The notes beneath the pieces were generated by a model. The model had not been told where the DNA came from. It was given only the letters and a program-made list of their open reading frames with translations, and searched no databases. A program made the translations under genes and the position numbers. Shown here piece by piece: positions 30,122-39,345 of a stretch of 64,000 nucleotides of DNA (position 1 is the first letter of the stretch; each line of letters opens with the position of its first letter). This stretch comes from Paenibacillus aceti (GTDB taxonomy: Bacteria > Bacillota > Bacilli > Paenibacillales > Paenibacillaceae), in NCBI RefSeq assembly GCF_003614185.1, contig NZ_KZ987724.1:1108159-1172158 (forward strand), in the 5' to 3' direction.

Positions 30122-30157
30122 GAGAAACGGTTAAACACTTGACCGTTTCTCTCTTTT
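30122..30157 (+). terminator. Terminator or attenuator between binding protein and GH85 genes
   Basis: GAGAAACGGT pairs with ACCGTTTCTC, followed by TCTTTTC. Only ~50 bp before the GH85 start, it probably allows partial readthrough, lowering enzyme relative to lipoprotein levels. Confidence 0.65.
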
Positions 30158-30210
30158 CTAAAATGCATGAGGTGAGAGGTTCTACTTACACAAACAGGGG
30201 AGGCAATTTA

Positions 30211-32991
30211 ATGAAACGAGCTAAAGATAATTACTTGATGAGATCCAAGAGGAAGCATCAGATTGCCATGATGGCGGGAAGCGCAGTGCTTGCTATGACC
30301 TTATTTGGCTTCAGCGGCGAGGCCAAGGCGGCTCAGCCTCATTCCTCTTATTGGTACCCGAATACCTTGCTGGAATGGTCTGCGGCGAAGGATAAGGATG
30401 CACCCTTCAACCGGGGCACGGTGGAACTGAAGGAAGGACGCTTCCAGGGTGCGAAGACCAATGTGACCTCTAAAATTCAGCCAAAAGTGATAGCGCTTTC
30501 CTCGATGTATCCAAGCACGAGCGGCGCTCCTTCTCAGGGCTCTGAGAACTTCCATTCTTATACGTTCAGCTTCTGGCAATACATCGATAAGCTCGTTATG
30601 TGGGGCGGGTCGGCCGGTGAAGGCCTGATCGTACCGCCTAGCGCGGATGTGATCGATGCTGCTCACAAGAATGGCGTACCGGTGCTGGGTACAGTATTCC
30701 TGCCACAGACTGAGCATGGCGGCAAAATCGAATGGATGAAGGATCTCTTGCAGCAGCGTCCGGACGGGACCTTCCCTGTGGCCGACAAGCTGATGGAAGT
30801 CGCTAATTACTATGGTTTTGACGGCTGGTTCATCAACCAGGAAACCCAGGGAGCCAGCAAGGAAGATGCGGCGAAGATGCAGCAATTCCTGAAATATATG
30901 CAGCAGATCAAAGGGCCTAAGATGGAAGTCGTCTGGTATGACTCCATGATCGATGAAGGCCAGATTAAATGGCAGGGATCGCTGACCGACAAGAACAAGA
31001 TGTTCTTCCAGGATGACAAGACGCGCGTGTCCGACCAGATGTTCCTCGATTTCCGCTGGCAGTACAAGGATGAAGTGAATGGCAAATACGATTATGTAAC
31101 ACCGTACCTGAACTCTCCGCAGCAAGCGAAGGAGCTTGGTCGCAGCCCGTACGATCTGTTCGCCGGCATCGATGTCGAAGCGAACGGTTACAATGGGGAG
31201 TACAACTGGCCTGTGCTGTTCCCGGATGGAAAAGAGGCTACAACCTCGGTAGGCATCTATCGTCCGGACTGGGCTTATAACAGCTCGAAGACGCATGAGG
31301 AGTATATGGAGAAGGAAGAGATTTTCTGGGTCGGCCCTCATAAAAATCCGCAAAACACCGGTTCGGCTGAGGCAGATAACCAATATGCTTGGCGAGGGAT
31401 CGCTCATGATATTGTAGATCGAAGCGTAGTAAGCGGCTCAGAATTTATTACCCATTTTAATACCGGCAACGGTCATATGTATGCGCTTAACGGCAAGGTG
31501 ATGCGGGAGAAGGATTGGAGCAACCGCAGCCTGCAGGATATCCTGCCAACCTGGCGCTGGATCACTGAGACGACGGAAGGGGCAACTCCACTCGCTCCGG
31601 GCTTTGACTTCAGCACAGCTTACAATGGTGGCAGTTCCTTGAAGCTGGAAGGCGAATTGTCCCCGGCGAATCCGACCCATGTGAAGCTGTATAAGGCGAA
31701 TATGCCAGTGGAAGCGACCACAGAATTGTCGGTTACCTATCAAGCGAATGTAGAGGCTGGCAAGGTGAAGATCGGTGTTGCCTTCTCCGACGCTCCAGAT
31801 CAGTATACCTTCTTCGAGCCGAAGAAATGGACATCAGTAGGCTACGGCAAGGATTGGCAGCAGGGCTCGGTACGCCTGAACCAATATAAAGGCCGCACCA
31901 TCGTCGGCTTGTCACTGAAATTCGAGAGTGATCAATTGATTAAAGATTATCAGGTGAATATCGGTCAGCTTGCAGTCATGCAGGTGAATGATCATGCCAA
32001 GACTCTGAAGGCGGTAACGGATCTCAAAGTAACGGAGAATGATTTCCGGGATGGCATCTATGGGGATGCGAGATTGTCATGGAGCGCTCCGCAGAATGAG
32101 AAGGATGTCCTGTACTACCAGATCTACCGCGTGAAGCCGGACGGCAAATATGAGCTGATGGGCTTAACCGGAAATACCGTATATTATGTGCCGGAAATGA
32201 GACGGCTTGAGAAGGAAGCGGAGACCAAGCTGGTTGTTATTCCACTGAATCGCCACTATGAAGCAGGTAAACCGGCTGGAGTGACCTTTGAATGGCCGGC
32301 CTATCCGAAGCCAACGGCTGCATTCGAGGCGGATCAGACGCTGATCGCCCCTGGAGACCAAGTGAAGTTTACGGATAAATCCTCTGAAGTTACAGAGAGC
32401 TGGAATTGGAGCTTCCCGGGTGGCGATCCATCCTCCAGTACCGAGCAGAATCCGGTAGTGACTTATAAAGAAGAAGGAACTTACGCGGTGACGCTGACGG
32501 CTAAAAATAGTGAAGGCGAGGATGTAGTTAGCCGGCAGATGATTACGGTAACTAAGGAAGCGGCAGGCGGGGTTGCGGACCTGGCTTTGAATCAGAAGGC
32601 GACCGCATCCAGCTTCGTAAACGAGAAGGAAGCGCCGCAGTTTGCGATCGATGGCGATGACAAGACGAAGTGGTGCGCAGTTGGTGATGCGCCGCATATC
32701 TTGACGATTGATCTTGGCGCAGAGCGTAAGGTTAGCGAATTCGTGATCAAGCATGCCGAAGCGGGCGATGAGCCAGCGGCATTCAACACCCGAGTCTTCA
32801 AGATCGAGCTTAGTCTGGATGGGGAGAATTGGACCGAGGCTGTCGCTGTGAATGACAACACGAAGGGAGTCAGCAAGCATGCCATCGCGCTAACCCAGGC
32901 TCGATATGCAAGACTGACCGTTGAGAAGCCGACCCAGGGCGGAGATACAGCAGCACGCATTTACGGATTTGAGGTTAAGGGTTTAAAGTAA
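30211..32991 (+). CDS. Secreted endo-beta-N-acetylglucosaminidase (GH85) with PKD and F5/8C domains
   Basis: 926-residue exported glycosidase that cuts the GlcNAc-GlcNAc core of N-glycans. The start is ATG 30211 with AGGGGAGG 7 bp upstream; longer in-frame leads would overlap the terminator. Signal peptide to about GEAKAAQ. GH85 catalytic region (about 45-500): VLGTVFLPQ, and FDGWFINQET carrying the N209/E211 pair (oxazoline-stabilising Asn and acid Glu). A carbohydrate-binding-like region follows, then a PKD-type domain at about 700-785 (FTDKSSEVTESWNWSFPGG, GTYAVTLTAKNSEG) and a C-terminal F5/8 type C (CBM32-like) domain at about 790-926. It fits the neighbouring importer and two-component system. 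Confidence 0.93.
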   Translation: MKRAKDNYLMRSKRKHQIAMMAGSAVLAMTLFGFSGEAKAAQPHSSYWYPNTLLEWSAAKDKDAPFNRGTVELKEGRFQGAKTNVTSKIQPKVIALSSMYPSTSGAPSQGSENFHSYTFSFWQYIDKLVMWGGSAGEGLIVPPSADVIDAAHKNGVPVLGTVFLPQTEHGGKIEWMKDLLQQRPDGTFPVADKLMEVANYYGFDGWFINQETQGASKEDAAKMQQFLKYMQQIKGPKMEVVWYDSMIDEGQIKWQGSLTDKNKMFFQDDKTRVSDQMFLDFRWQYKDEVNGKYDYVTPYLNSPQQAKELGRSPYDLFAGIDVEANGYNGEYNWPVLFPDGKEATTSVGIYRPDWAYNSSKTHEEYMEKEEIFWVGPHKNPQNTGSAEADNQYAWRGIAHDIVDRSVVSGSEFITHFNTGNGHMYALNGKVMREKDWSNRSLQDILPTWRWITETTEGATPLAPGFDFSTAYNGGSSLKLEGELSPANPTHVKLYKANMPVEATTELSVTYQANVEAGKVKIGVAFSDAPDQYTFFEPKKWTSVGYGKDWQQGSVRLNQYKGRTIVGLSLKFESDQLIKDYQVNIGQLAVMQVNDHAKTLKAVTDLKVTENDFRDGIYGDARLSWSAPQNEKDVLYYQIYRVKPDGKYELMGLTGNTVYYVPEMRRLEKEAETKLVVIPLNRHYEAGKPAGVTFEWPAYPKPTAAFEADQTLIAPGDQVKFTDKSSEVTESWNWSFPGGDPSSSTEQNPVVTYKEEGTYAVTLTAKNSEGEDVVSRQMITVTKEAAGGVADLALNQKATASSFVNEKEAPQFAIDGDDKTKWCAVGDAPHILTIDLGAERKVSEFVIKHAEAGDEPAAFNTRVFKIELSLDGENWTEAVAVNDNTKGVSKHAIALTQARYARLTVEKPTQGGDTAARIYGFEVKGLK

Positions 32992-32994
32992 TAT

Positions 32995-33060
32995 AAAAAA
33001 GACAGCATCTCCATTGCAGATGATCGCTTCCTGATCGCCTGCGGGAGATGCTGTTTTGTT
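32995..33060. terminator. Terminator after the GH85 gene
   Basis: AAAAAGACAGCATCTCC pairs with GGGAGATGCTGTTTTG across a longer loop. The T-run and A-run on opposite sides make it usable from both strands. Confidence 0.8.
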
Positions 33061-33072
33061 GCAGCGGAATGT

Positions 33073-33169
33073 CTGACGAAACTAGAGATCGCTATTTGGA
33101 GGAAGTAGCAATACCGAGTTTCATAGCGAGCCCTTTTGGGCCCGAATAGCGTTACGGTGTTTCGTTAGA
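33073..33169. repeat. Dispersed intergenic repeat, family A (locus 4)
   Basis: TGACGAAACTAGAGATCGCT faces GAATAGCGTTACGGTGTTTC + GTTAG. The right half-unit overlaps the last codons and the TAA (33152-33154) of the MFS gene, so the repeat supplies that protein's C-terminal residues SNETP. Confidence 0.7.
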
Positions 33170-34408
33170 GCTGAGTCTATTATTCTTTCTCTGTACGATG
33201 AGAAGGTAACAGATAACAGCGCCAATATCTGCCACCGTGATGACAATCCCCATCGGCAGGGCGTTCATATCGCCGCCAAGACCGACCAGCGGTGCAACGG
33301 CTGCGCCGAGTATATAAGGCAAGAGACCGAGCAGGGCCGAGGCACTGCCTGCGGATTCGCCTTGATCTTGCATCGCCAGGGTGAAGCTGGCTGTACCGAC
33401 GATCCCGACACAGGAGACGACGAAGAATAATGGAATCAGGATCGATACAAGTCCTCCGTGAAAAATAATGGCAATAAGCAGAGCGATAGAGGACAATGCA
33501 GCTAGAGACAAACCGAAGCGCATCAGTCTCGTTTCTTTGAACCGATTGGCCAGACGGCCGGTGAGCTGACTGGCAATAATGATTCCGGCACCGTTCATGG
33601 CGAAGATCAGACTATAAGCCTGCTCCGATACATGGTAAATGTTCTGCAGAACGAAGGAGGAGCCGGATATATAAGCGAACATCGCCGCGGTGATGAGGCC
33701 TTGAGATAGGCAATAGCCCATGAACAAGCGATCGACGAGCAGCTTCCGGAAGGTGTGTAGCGTCGTTCCCAATCCTCCCGACTGGCGCCGCTCCTTCGGC
33801 AAGGTTTCAGGCAGAGCGAGCAGCACCGACAGCATCATGATGACGCCGATGAGCGTCAGCACGACGAACACGCCGCGCCAGGAGACGAAGGTCAGCAGCT
33901 GACCGCCGAAGATCGGTGCCAGTATAGGCGCCGCCCCGTTAACGAGCATCAGCATCGAGAAGAACTTGGTAAGCTCGGTGCCGGAGTACATGTCGCGTAC
34001 GACTGCACGGGACAGCACGATGCCGGCGGAGCCGGACAGGCCTTGAATGAAACGCAGTACATTCAGGAGGCCAGCGGTCGGAGCGAATACGCAGAGCAAA
34101 GAGCTGATCGCGTACATGGCCAGCGATATGATCAGCGGCATACGCCTGCCGCGCATGTCACTCAAGGGGCCGACGATCAGCTGCCCGAGCGCTAGACCGA
34201 GCAGGCAGGAAGTCAGGCTCAGCTGCACCATCGATGCGCTGGTGTTCAGATCTTGCGCCAGCGAGGGCAGAGCTGGCAAATACATGTCCAGTGAGAATGG
34301 ACCGAAGGCCGACAAGCAGCCTAGAATCAACACCATTTGCAGACGGCGTGATCGAGTTTGAGGTTGAGGTTGTGTAGCGACAGATGGACCATCTGCTGTA
34401 AGACTCAT
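33152..34408 (-). CDS. MFS drug efflux transporter, Bcr/CflA type
   Basis: 418-residue 12-TM major facilitator, proton-coupled exporter of drugs or metabolites. The Bcr/CflA N-terminal pattern is LGCLSAFGPFSLDMYLPALP. Motif A-like loop GPLSDMRGRRMPL and RFIQGLSGSAGIVLSRAVVRD follow. A soluble loop near residues 195-215 separates the two halves. Nothing nearby shows its substrate. The end of the gene is formed by a family A repeat half-unit, so its natural C-terminus may have been slightly altered. Confidence 0.92.
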   Translation of the reverse strand: MSLTADGPSVATQPQPQTRSRRLQMVLILGCLSAFGPFSLDMYLPALPSLAQDLNTSASMVQLSLTSCLLGLALGQLIVGPLSDMRGRRMPLIISLAMYAISSLLCVFAPTAGLLNVLRFIQGLSGSAGIVLSRAVVRDMYSGTELTKFFSMLMLVNGAAPILAPIFGGQLLTFVSWRGVFVVLTLIGVIMMLSVLLALPETLPKERRQSGGLGTTLHTFRKLLVDRLFMGYCLSQGLITAAMFAYISGSSFVLQNIYHVSEQAYSLIFAMNGAGIIIASQLTGRLANRFKETRLMRFGLSLAALSSIALLIAIIFHGGLVSILIPLFFVVSCVGIVGTASFTLAMQDQGESAGSASALLGLLPYILGAAVAPLVGLGGDMNALPMGIVITVADIGAVICYLLIVQRKNNRLSSNETP

Positions 34409-34630
34409 TGTTTGTTCTTCCTTTCCATTTCAGGGTCCCGAAGTGATTGGACCGCGAGTATGATTTTTTCAGCATTTTTACATTATACTACAGGCGCGGC
34501 ATGTGAGAAGAGGTTTTATTATTCTTTTTCACCGAGTTGCAATGAATTTACAGAAAGCATGTTATACTTCATCGTAGAATGGTCCGTTGTGGTATAAAAT
34601 GTATAATATCAAAAAAGATGAGGTGAGCCC

Positions 34631-35560
34631 ATGAAGAGAATTCTGGATTGCCGCGCATCTGATTTCCGCAGGATGGAGCGAGAACAGTTGAAGGGGGCGA
34701 TACTCGCCGCCGAGGGAAGAACGGTTATTGCCGAGACGGTTGCCGTCACGCAGCCGTTGCTGCCGGAGATTAGCAATGCTGAGCTGGCCAAGGCTTTTGG
34801 TGCAGATATGATTCTGCTCAATGTGTTCGATGTGTTCAACCCTGTCGTTCGTGGACTAATTCCACTGGATGTATTCCATCCAACCGGAGGGGAGCAGGGA
34901 ATTGCCAATCCGATAGCTGAGGTGAAGCGCTTGACGGGCCTGCCCGTAGGCATTAATCTCGAACCAGTGGATGATTCTGCGCAAGCGGTTGAGCAATTAA
35001 GCAAGCTACCTGAGGGACGCCGAGCGACCGTAGACAGTCTGTGCAAAGCCAAGGAGCTAGGAGCCGATTTCGTGTGCCTGACCGGTAATCCCAAGACCGG
35101 GGTTACGAATCAGCAGATCGTGCATGCGATTAGACGGGCTAATGAGCATTTTGGCGGTCTGGTCATCGCCGGGAAGATGCATGGGGCAGGTACGCGCGGC
35201 AGAGTGATCGACCGGGAAGCTGCGCTGGCCTTTGCCGAGGCAGGTGCTGACATCGTGCTGCTGCCTGCACCGGGGACAGTCCCGGGGCTTCGTGAAGAGG
35301 AGCTGGCTGAGATCATCTTCGAAGTGAAGGGGCAGGGAGCTCTGGCTCTGGCGGCGATTGGGACGAGTCAGGAGGGAGCCGATGTGGATACGGTCAAAGC
35401 GATAGCACTTAGCGCAAAAAGGGCGGGAGCCGATGTATTCCACATTGGCGATGCGGGATACACTGGAATTGCGGTACCGGACAATATCATGGCTCTGTCC
35501 ATGGCGATACGCGGCCGCAGACATACCTATATCCGCATGGCGGCCTCGCCGCTGCGTTAA
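34631..35560 (+). CDS. TIM-barrel protein of unknown function (DUF7916-like)
   Basis: 309-residue cytoplasmic protein. The pattern of repeated strands ending in small/acidic residues (MILLNVFD; VGINLEPVD; FVCLTGNPKTGV; VIAGKMHG; DIVLLPAPG; VFHIGDAGYTG) indicates a (beta/alpha)8 barrel. It resembles PEP-mutase/aldolase-type barrels, and database labels of haloacid dehalogenase for such proteins are not supported by the sequence. GAGGTG precedes ATG 34631. It overlaps the YfcE-type gene by one base (TAATG), so the two are coupled and probably act on related substrates (inference). Confidence 0.75.
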   Translation: MKRILDCRASDFRRMEREQLKGAILAAEGRTVIAETVAVTQPLLPEISNAELAKAFGADMILLNVFDVFNPVVRGLIPLDVFHPTGGEQGIANPIAEVKRLTGLPVGINLEPVDDSAQAVEQLSKLPEGRRATVDSLCKAKELGADFVCLTGNPKTGVTNQQIVHAIRRANEHFGGLVIAGKMHGAGTRGRVIDREAALAFAEAGADIVLLPAPGTVPGLREEELAEIIFEVKGQGALALAAIGTSQEGADVDTVKAIALSAKRAGADVFHIGDAGYTGIAVPDNIMALSMAIRGRRHTYIRMAASPLR

Positions 35561-36069
35561 TGATGAGGATCGGAATCGTATCGGATACGCATATGCCGAA
35601 GGGAGCATCAGCGCTGCCGCCTGTGCTGGTCTCTCATTTTCGCGGCGTCGATCTGATCATTCATTTAGGGGACTGGACGGATATGGATGTCTATAGGCAG
35701 CTCTCTGCGCTGGCTCCGGTTGAAGGAGTGGCAGGTAATAATGATCCCCGGGAAATTGTCCAACAGTTCGGTTACCATAAAATAATCCAGCTCGGCTCCC
35801 ATCGGGTCGGGCTCACTCATGGATTTCTGCCCGCTGGGCGCGGTACTGCACAGGAGAAGGCGATGCGGATCTTCGAGGGTCGTTCATTAGACGCGATTCT
35901 ATTCGGTCATTCGCATAAGCCTCTGTTGAAGAAGGAGAAAGGCTTGCTGCTGTTCAATCCGGGATCACCGACAGACAAGCGGCGCGAGCCGAAATACTCC
36001 TTCGGCTTACTGCAAATCTCCGGCGAGACGCTGAAGGCGAAGCATATTTATATGGAGCGGAAGCTGTAA
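35560..36069 (+). CDS. yfcE: YfcE/MJ0936-type metallophosphodiesterase
   Basis: 169-residue single-domain calcineurin-like phosphoesterase. All metal ligands are visible: DTH (IVSDTHMPKG), GDW (HLGDWTD), GNND (VAGNNDPRE), H in LTHGF and GHSH (FGHSHKP), followed by FNPGSPTDKRR. Relatives hydrolyse phosphodiesters with Mn2+. The physiological substrate is unclear. Either ATG 35560 or 35563 can serve; the first overlaps the upstream stop. Confidence 0.92.
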   Translation: MMRIGIVSDTHMPKGASALPPVLVSHFRGVDLIIHLGDWTDMDVYRQLSALAPVEGVAGNNDPREIVQQFGYHKIIQLGSHRVGLTHGFLPAGRGTAQEKAMRIFEGRSLDAILFGHSHKPLLKKEKGLLLFNPGSPTDKRREPKYSFGLLQISGETLKAKHIYMERKL

Positions 36070-36084
36070 ATATGTAGTTTGATA

Positions 36085-36114
36085 GAGGCAGGTCAGATGT
36101 CTGGCCTGTCTTTT
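36085..36114 (+). terminator. Terminator after the YfcE-type gene
   Basis: GGCAGGTCAGA-TG-TCTGGCCTGTC stem with two mismatched or bulged positions, followed by TTTTA. Confidence 0.65.
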
Positions 36115-36135
36115 ACTCTGTGTGGCTTTGCAGCT

Positions 36136-36325
36136 TAATAACTGCATAAGTACACTTATTTTTAAATAATCTTCTGAAAATCAGAAAATAACTGCGAACC
36201 TACAACTATTTTCTCACTTTAGGCTCATTTATCTCATAATTCTTCCAAATAGTTGTACAAAAGCATCTATATCCGCAATGCAGCTCATAAAGCTCCCATA
36301 TAGTTGTACAAATACACTAATTAAT
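36136..36325. repeat. Dispersed intergenic repeat, family C (locus 2)
   Basis: Pieces TAACTGCATAAGTACACTTA, AACTGCGAACCTACAACTAT, AAATAGTTGTACAAAAGCAT and ATAGTTGTACAAATACACTA alternate in orientation, comparable with 14361-14505 and 63256-63511. No gene is seen in 36070-36527. Confidence 0.65.
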
Positions 36326-36481
36326 AATTTTCCATCTACATAATTGTGATTATGGATTGACTAAGAATTGACCGCCATTTAATATGAGAATAATAAAATC
36401 TTCCGGGAAAATGGGATAGATCGCCTTTTCGCGCTTTATCACTTTCACAGATAGAAGCGTTGACCGGAGTCCGCATTGAAG

Positions 36482-36500
36482 TTGCATACTATTAATGCAA
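36482..36500. promoter_or_regulatory. Inverted repeat upstream of the ABC operon
   Basis: TTGCAT-ACTATTA-ATGCAA, perfect six-base arms, 28 bp before the first gene. TTGACC lies about 22 bp upstream of it. The position suits an operator near the transcript start. Confidence 0.4.
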
Positions 36501-36527
36501 TGAATTAATTAAGGGGGTCTATGGGAA

Positions 36528-37523
36528 ATGAGGAAGAAAATCGGTCTATTATTGGTGATTTCGATGATGTTGTTTGCGGCAACGGGCTGTGGGAGCTCGG
36601 GCTCCGGGCAGCAGTACAAGATTGCTATATCGCAAATTGTAGAGCATCCATCCCTGGATGCGACTCGTGACGGTTTTCTGGCTGCACTTAAAGACGCAGG
36701 AATCGTAGAGGGAGAGAATCTGAAGCTGGATTACAACAATGCTCAAGGGGATGCGACCAACAACTTGACGATCGCCCAGAAAATTGCCGGGGAGAAGTAT
36801 GATCTGGTGCTCGGGATCGCTACAGGTCCGGCGCAGGCGCTGGCCAGTCAAGTGAAGAATTCACCGGTCATGTTCGCGGCTGTGACCGATCCGCTTGACG
36901 CTAAATTGGTAGATAATCTGGAGCATCCGGGTGGTAATGTATCCGGCGCATCTGATACGAATCCGGAGGCAATTAAGCAACTGATGGATTTCATCGCCGG
37001 GAACTTCACGAATGTGAAGACCGTTGGGGTCGTACTTAATCAAGGCGAGCCGAACGCGGTTGTGATGACGGATTTGGCGGCAAAGGCATTGGAGAAGCAC
37101 GGAATCAAGGTCGTCAAAGCTTCGGTGACGAATACTTCAGAAGTGAAGCAGGCGGCGGAATCCTTGGTAGGTCGGGCCGATGCGATCTATATTACGCTGG
37201 ATAATACGGTGGTAGAAGCGGTGAGCACGGTCATTCAAGTGGCTAATGAGAATGATATTCCCTTCTTCGCCAGCGACCGGGATTCGGTAGAGAAGGGGGC
37301 TTTTGCTACAGTCGGCTTCAAATACTATGACCATGGCTACCAAGCCGGGCAAATGGCGCTAGAGATCTTGAAGGAAGGCAAGAAGATTGGCGATCTGAAG
37401 GTGACTGTACCGGATAAGCTGGATTTGATCCTCAATTTGAAGGCCGCTGGTGAACAAGGGATTACTGTAACGGATGCAATGAAGGAACAGGTTCAGGATA
37501 AGGACAATAATATCCTCGAATAA
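36528..37523 (+). CDS. ABC transporter substrate-binding lipoprotein, TrpX-like
   Basis: 331-residue lipoprotein (MRKKIGLLLVISMMLF, lipobox ATGC) of the ABC_sub_bind family related to streptococcal TrpX. The two-lobed periplasmic-binding fold is indicated by YKIAISQIVEHPSLDATRDG, VLGIATGPAQAL, VMFAAVTDPL and ATVGFKYYDHGYQAGQMA. First gene of a complete three-gene transporter. Aromatic amino acids are known ligands of some relatives. The ligand here is not certain, and no T-box or trp attenuator is visible. Confidence 0.88.
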   Translation: MRKKIGLLLVISMMLFAATGCGSSGSGQQYKIAISQIVEHPSLDATRDGFLAALKDAGIVEGENLKLDYNNAQGDATNNLTIAQKIAGEKYDLVLGIATGPAQALASQVKNSPVMFAAVTDPLDAKLVDNLEHPGGNVSGASDTNPEAIKQLMDFIAGNFTNVKTVGVVLNQGEPNAVVMTDLAAKALEKHGIKVVKASVTNTSEVKQAAESLVGRADAIYITLDNTVVEAVSTVIQVANENDIPFFASDRDSVEKGAFATVGFKYYDHGYQAGQMALEILKEGKKIGDLKVTVPDKLDLILNLKAAGEQGITVTDAMKEQVQDKDNNILE

Positions 37524-37553
37524 GCGGTTCCACAATTAGGAGGTTGTGTCATC

Positions 37554-38468
37554 ATGATGAACTCATTACTGGGAGCCCTTGAATCCGGCATGCTTTATGC
37601 TTTGATGGCGTTAGGCGTATACATCACCTTTCGGATCCTGGACTTCCCGGATTTGACAGTAGACGGTAGCTTCACGACCGGCGGCGCCATCGCTGCTGTC
37701 ATGATTACCAGCGGTGCGCCCGCCTGGGTATCTACCCTCTGCGCTTTTGCTGGCGGCTTGCTCGCCGGTACACTGACCGGTCTTATTCATACGAAAGGGC
37801 GAATTAACGGTTTGCTGTCCGGCATTCTGATGATGATCGCGCTGTATTCGATTAATATGCGGATCATGGGCAAGCCGAATGTCGCCCTGATCGGCGAGAA
37901 GACGATCTTCAGCTCGGTCTCGCCGCTGCTGTTAATGCCATTTGTCGTCTTGGCGATTAAGCTGCTGCTCGATCTATTCTTCCGCACCGAGCTCGGCATG
38001 GCGCTGCGGGCAACAGGGGATAACCAGCGGATGATCCGCAGCTTCGGCGCTAATACCGATTATACGATTATTCTTGGCCTCAGCCTGTCGAATGGCCTCG
38101 TTGCTCTTTCGGGTGCATTAATTGCCCAGCAGTCCCAATTTGCCGATATCTCTTCGGGGATCGGGATGATCGTGATCGGACTTGCCTCGGTCATTATCGG
38201 AGAGGCGATCTTCGGGGCGCGCAATGTCTTCTTTGCTACTTTGGCGGTCGTGCTCGGCTCTATTGTATATCGGCTGGTCGTCGCGCTGGCGCTGCGGATC
38301 GAATGGCTGGAGCAGACGGATTTGAAGCTGATCACAGCGGTTATCGTAATTGTCGCTTTGGTGCTGCCGACGATGCGCCGATCCTGGAAGCAGAAGGCGG
38401 TCGCGCGCCGACGCTCGCTGGAGATTGGCTCCGAAGCTGAGCGCAACAGTGTGGGAGGTGGATTATAA
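37554..38468 (+). CDS. ABC transporter permease, TrpY-like
   Basis: 304-residue membrane permease of the BPD_transp_2 type, about eight hydrophobic segments. N-terminal LESGMLYALMALGVYITFRI, then DFPDLTVDGSFTTGGAIAAV, the hallmark of this subfamily, and LGMALRATGDNQRMIRSFG as the ATPase-coupling loop. ATGATG at 37554-37559 follows AGGAGGTTG. The stop overlaps the ATPase start by one base. Confidence 0.9.
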   Translation: MMNSLLGALESGMLYALMALGVYITFRILDFPDLTVDGSFTTGGAIAAVMITSGAPAWVSTLCAFAGGLLAGTLTGLIHTKGRINGLLSGILMMIALYSINMRIMGKPNVALIGEKTIFSSVSPLLLMPFVVLAIKLLLDLFFRTELGMALRATGDNQRMIRSFGANTDYTIILGLSLSNGLVALSGALIAQQSQFADISSGIGMIVIGLASVIIGEAIFGARNVFFATLAVVLGSIVYRLVVALALRIEWLEQTDLKLITAVIVIVALVLPTMRRSWKQKAVARRRSLEIGSEAERNSVGGGL

Positions 38469-39265
38469 TGCTGCAGATCTCACACTTATCCAAGCTGTTC
38501 CATCCGGGTTCTGTCGATGAGAAGATCGCTTTGGTGAACGTGAACTTACAGCTGAAGCCAGGGGATTTCGTAACTGTCATCGGCAGTAATGGAGCTGGAA
38601 AATCAACACTGATGAACATGATCTCGGGTACGCTGAGACCCGATTCGGGTACGATTCATATCGGTGGCAATGAGATAACGAATCTATCCGAGCACCGCCG
38701 TAGCCGCTGGATCGGCCGGGTCTTCCAGGATCCAATGGCCGGAACCGCGCCGCATATGACGATTGAGGAGAACCTGGCCATGGCCTATTCCCGCGGCAAA
38801 TCCCGCGGCCTGTCCATCGGTATCAATGCGAGACGGAGGGAGCTGTTCCAGGAGCAGCTTGGCAAGCTGGGCATCGGGCTGGAGGAACGGCTGCGGGCCA
38901 AGGTAGGGACACTGTCGGGTGGGGAGCGGCAGGCACTGAGCCTGCTCATGGCTACGTTCACCAAGCCGCAGATCCTGCTGCTGGATGAGCATACTGCTGC
39001 ATTGGACCCGGCGCGGGCCGAGCTCGTAACTCAGCTTACTCAGCGGATCGTCAGTGAGCTTAAGTTAACGACGCTGATGGTCACGCACAATATGGAGCAG
39101 GCCATCCGGCTTGGCAATCGGCTTATTATGATGGACGGCGGCCGCATCATTCTGGACATCCGTGAACAGGATAAGCAGCATCTATCCATCGCGGGCCTGC
39201 TTGGGGAATTTGAACAGATCAGCGGGCATAAGCTGAGCGATGATCGGGTTGTGCTTGGCACTTAA
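38468..39265 (+). CDS. ABC transporter ATP-binding protein, TrpZ-like
   Basis: 265-residue ATPase. Walker A GSNGAGKST, Q-loop FQDPMAG, signature LSGGERQALSL, Walker B ILLLDEHTAALDP, switch VTHNM. GGAGGTGG lies immediately upstream of ATG 38468. It completes the three-gene transporter. The stop codon lies inside the first of three 10-bp direct repeats. Confidence 0.93.
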   Translation: MLQISHLSKLFHPGSVDEKIALVNVNLQLKPGDFVTVIGSNGAGKSTLMNMISGTLRPDSGTIHIGGNEITNLSEHRRSRWIGRVFQDPMAGTAPHMTIEENLAMAYSRGKSRGLSIGINARRRELFQEQLGKLGIGLEERLRAKVGTLSGGERQALSLLMATFTKPQILLLDEHTAALDPARAELVTQLTQRIVSELKLTTLMVTHNMEQAIRLGNRLIMMDGGRIILDIREQDKQHLSIAGLLGEFEQISGHKLSDDRVVLGT

Positions 39266-39290
39266 GCTTACTTAAGCTTACTTAAGCATA
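39261..39290. repeat. Three direct 10-bp repeats over the ATPase stop codon
   Basis: CTTAAGCTTA, CTTAAGCTTA, CTTAAGCATA. The first carries the TAA stop of the ATPase gene. Probably slippage-prone. Confidence 0.8.
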
Positions 39291-39293
39291 TTG

Positions 39294-39345
39294 AAGGACT
39301 GGCATTTTCACTTTGCACGTGGATTTGTCAGTCTTTTTATTTTTC
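39294..39345 (+). terminator. Probable terminator of the ABC operon
   Basis: AAGGACTG pairs with CAGTCTTT across a loop that contains further short pairing, followed by TTATTTTT. Confidence 0.5.

Noticed and set aside
28687-30168. 493-codon minus-strand frame opposite the sugar-binding lipoprotein
   Set aside because: Low-complexity antisense translation with no ribosome binding site or domain. The plus-strand gene is secure.
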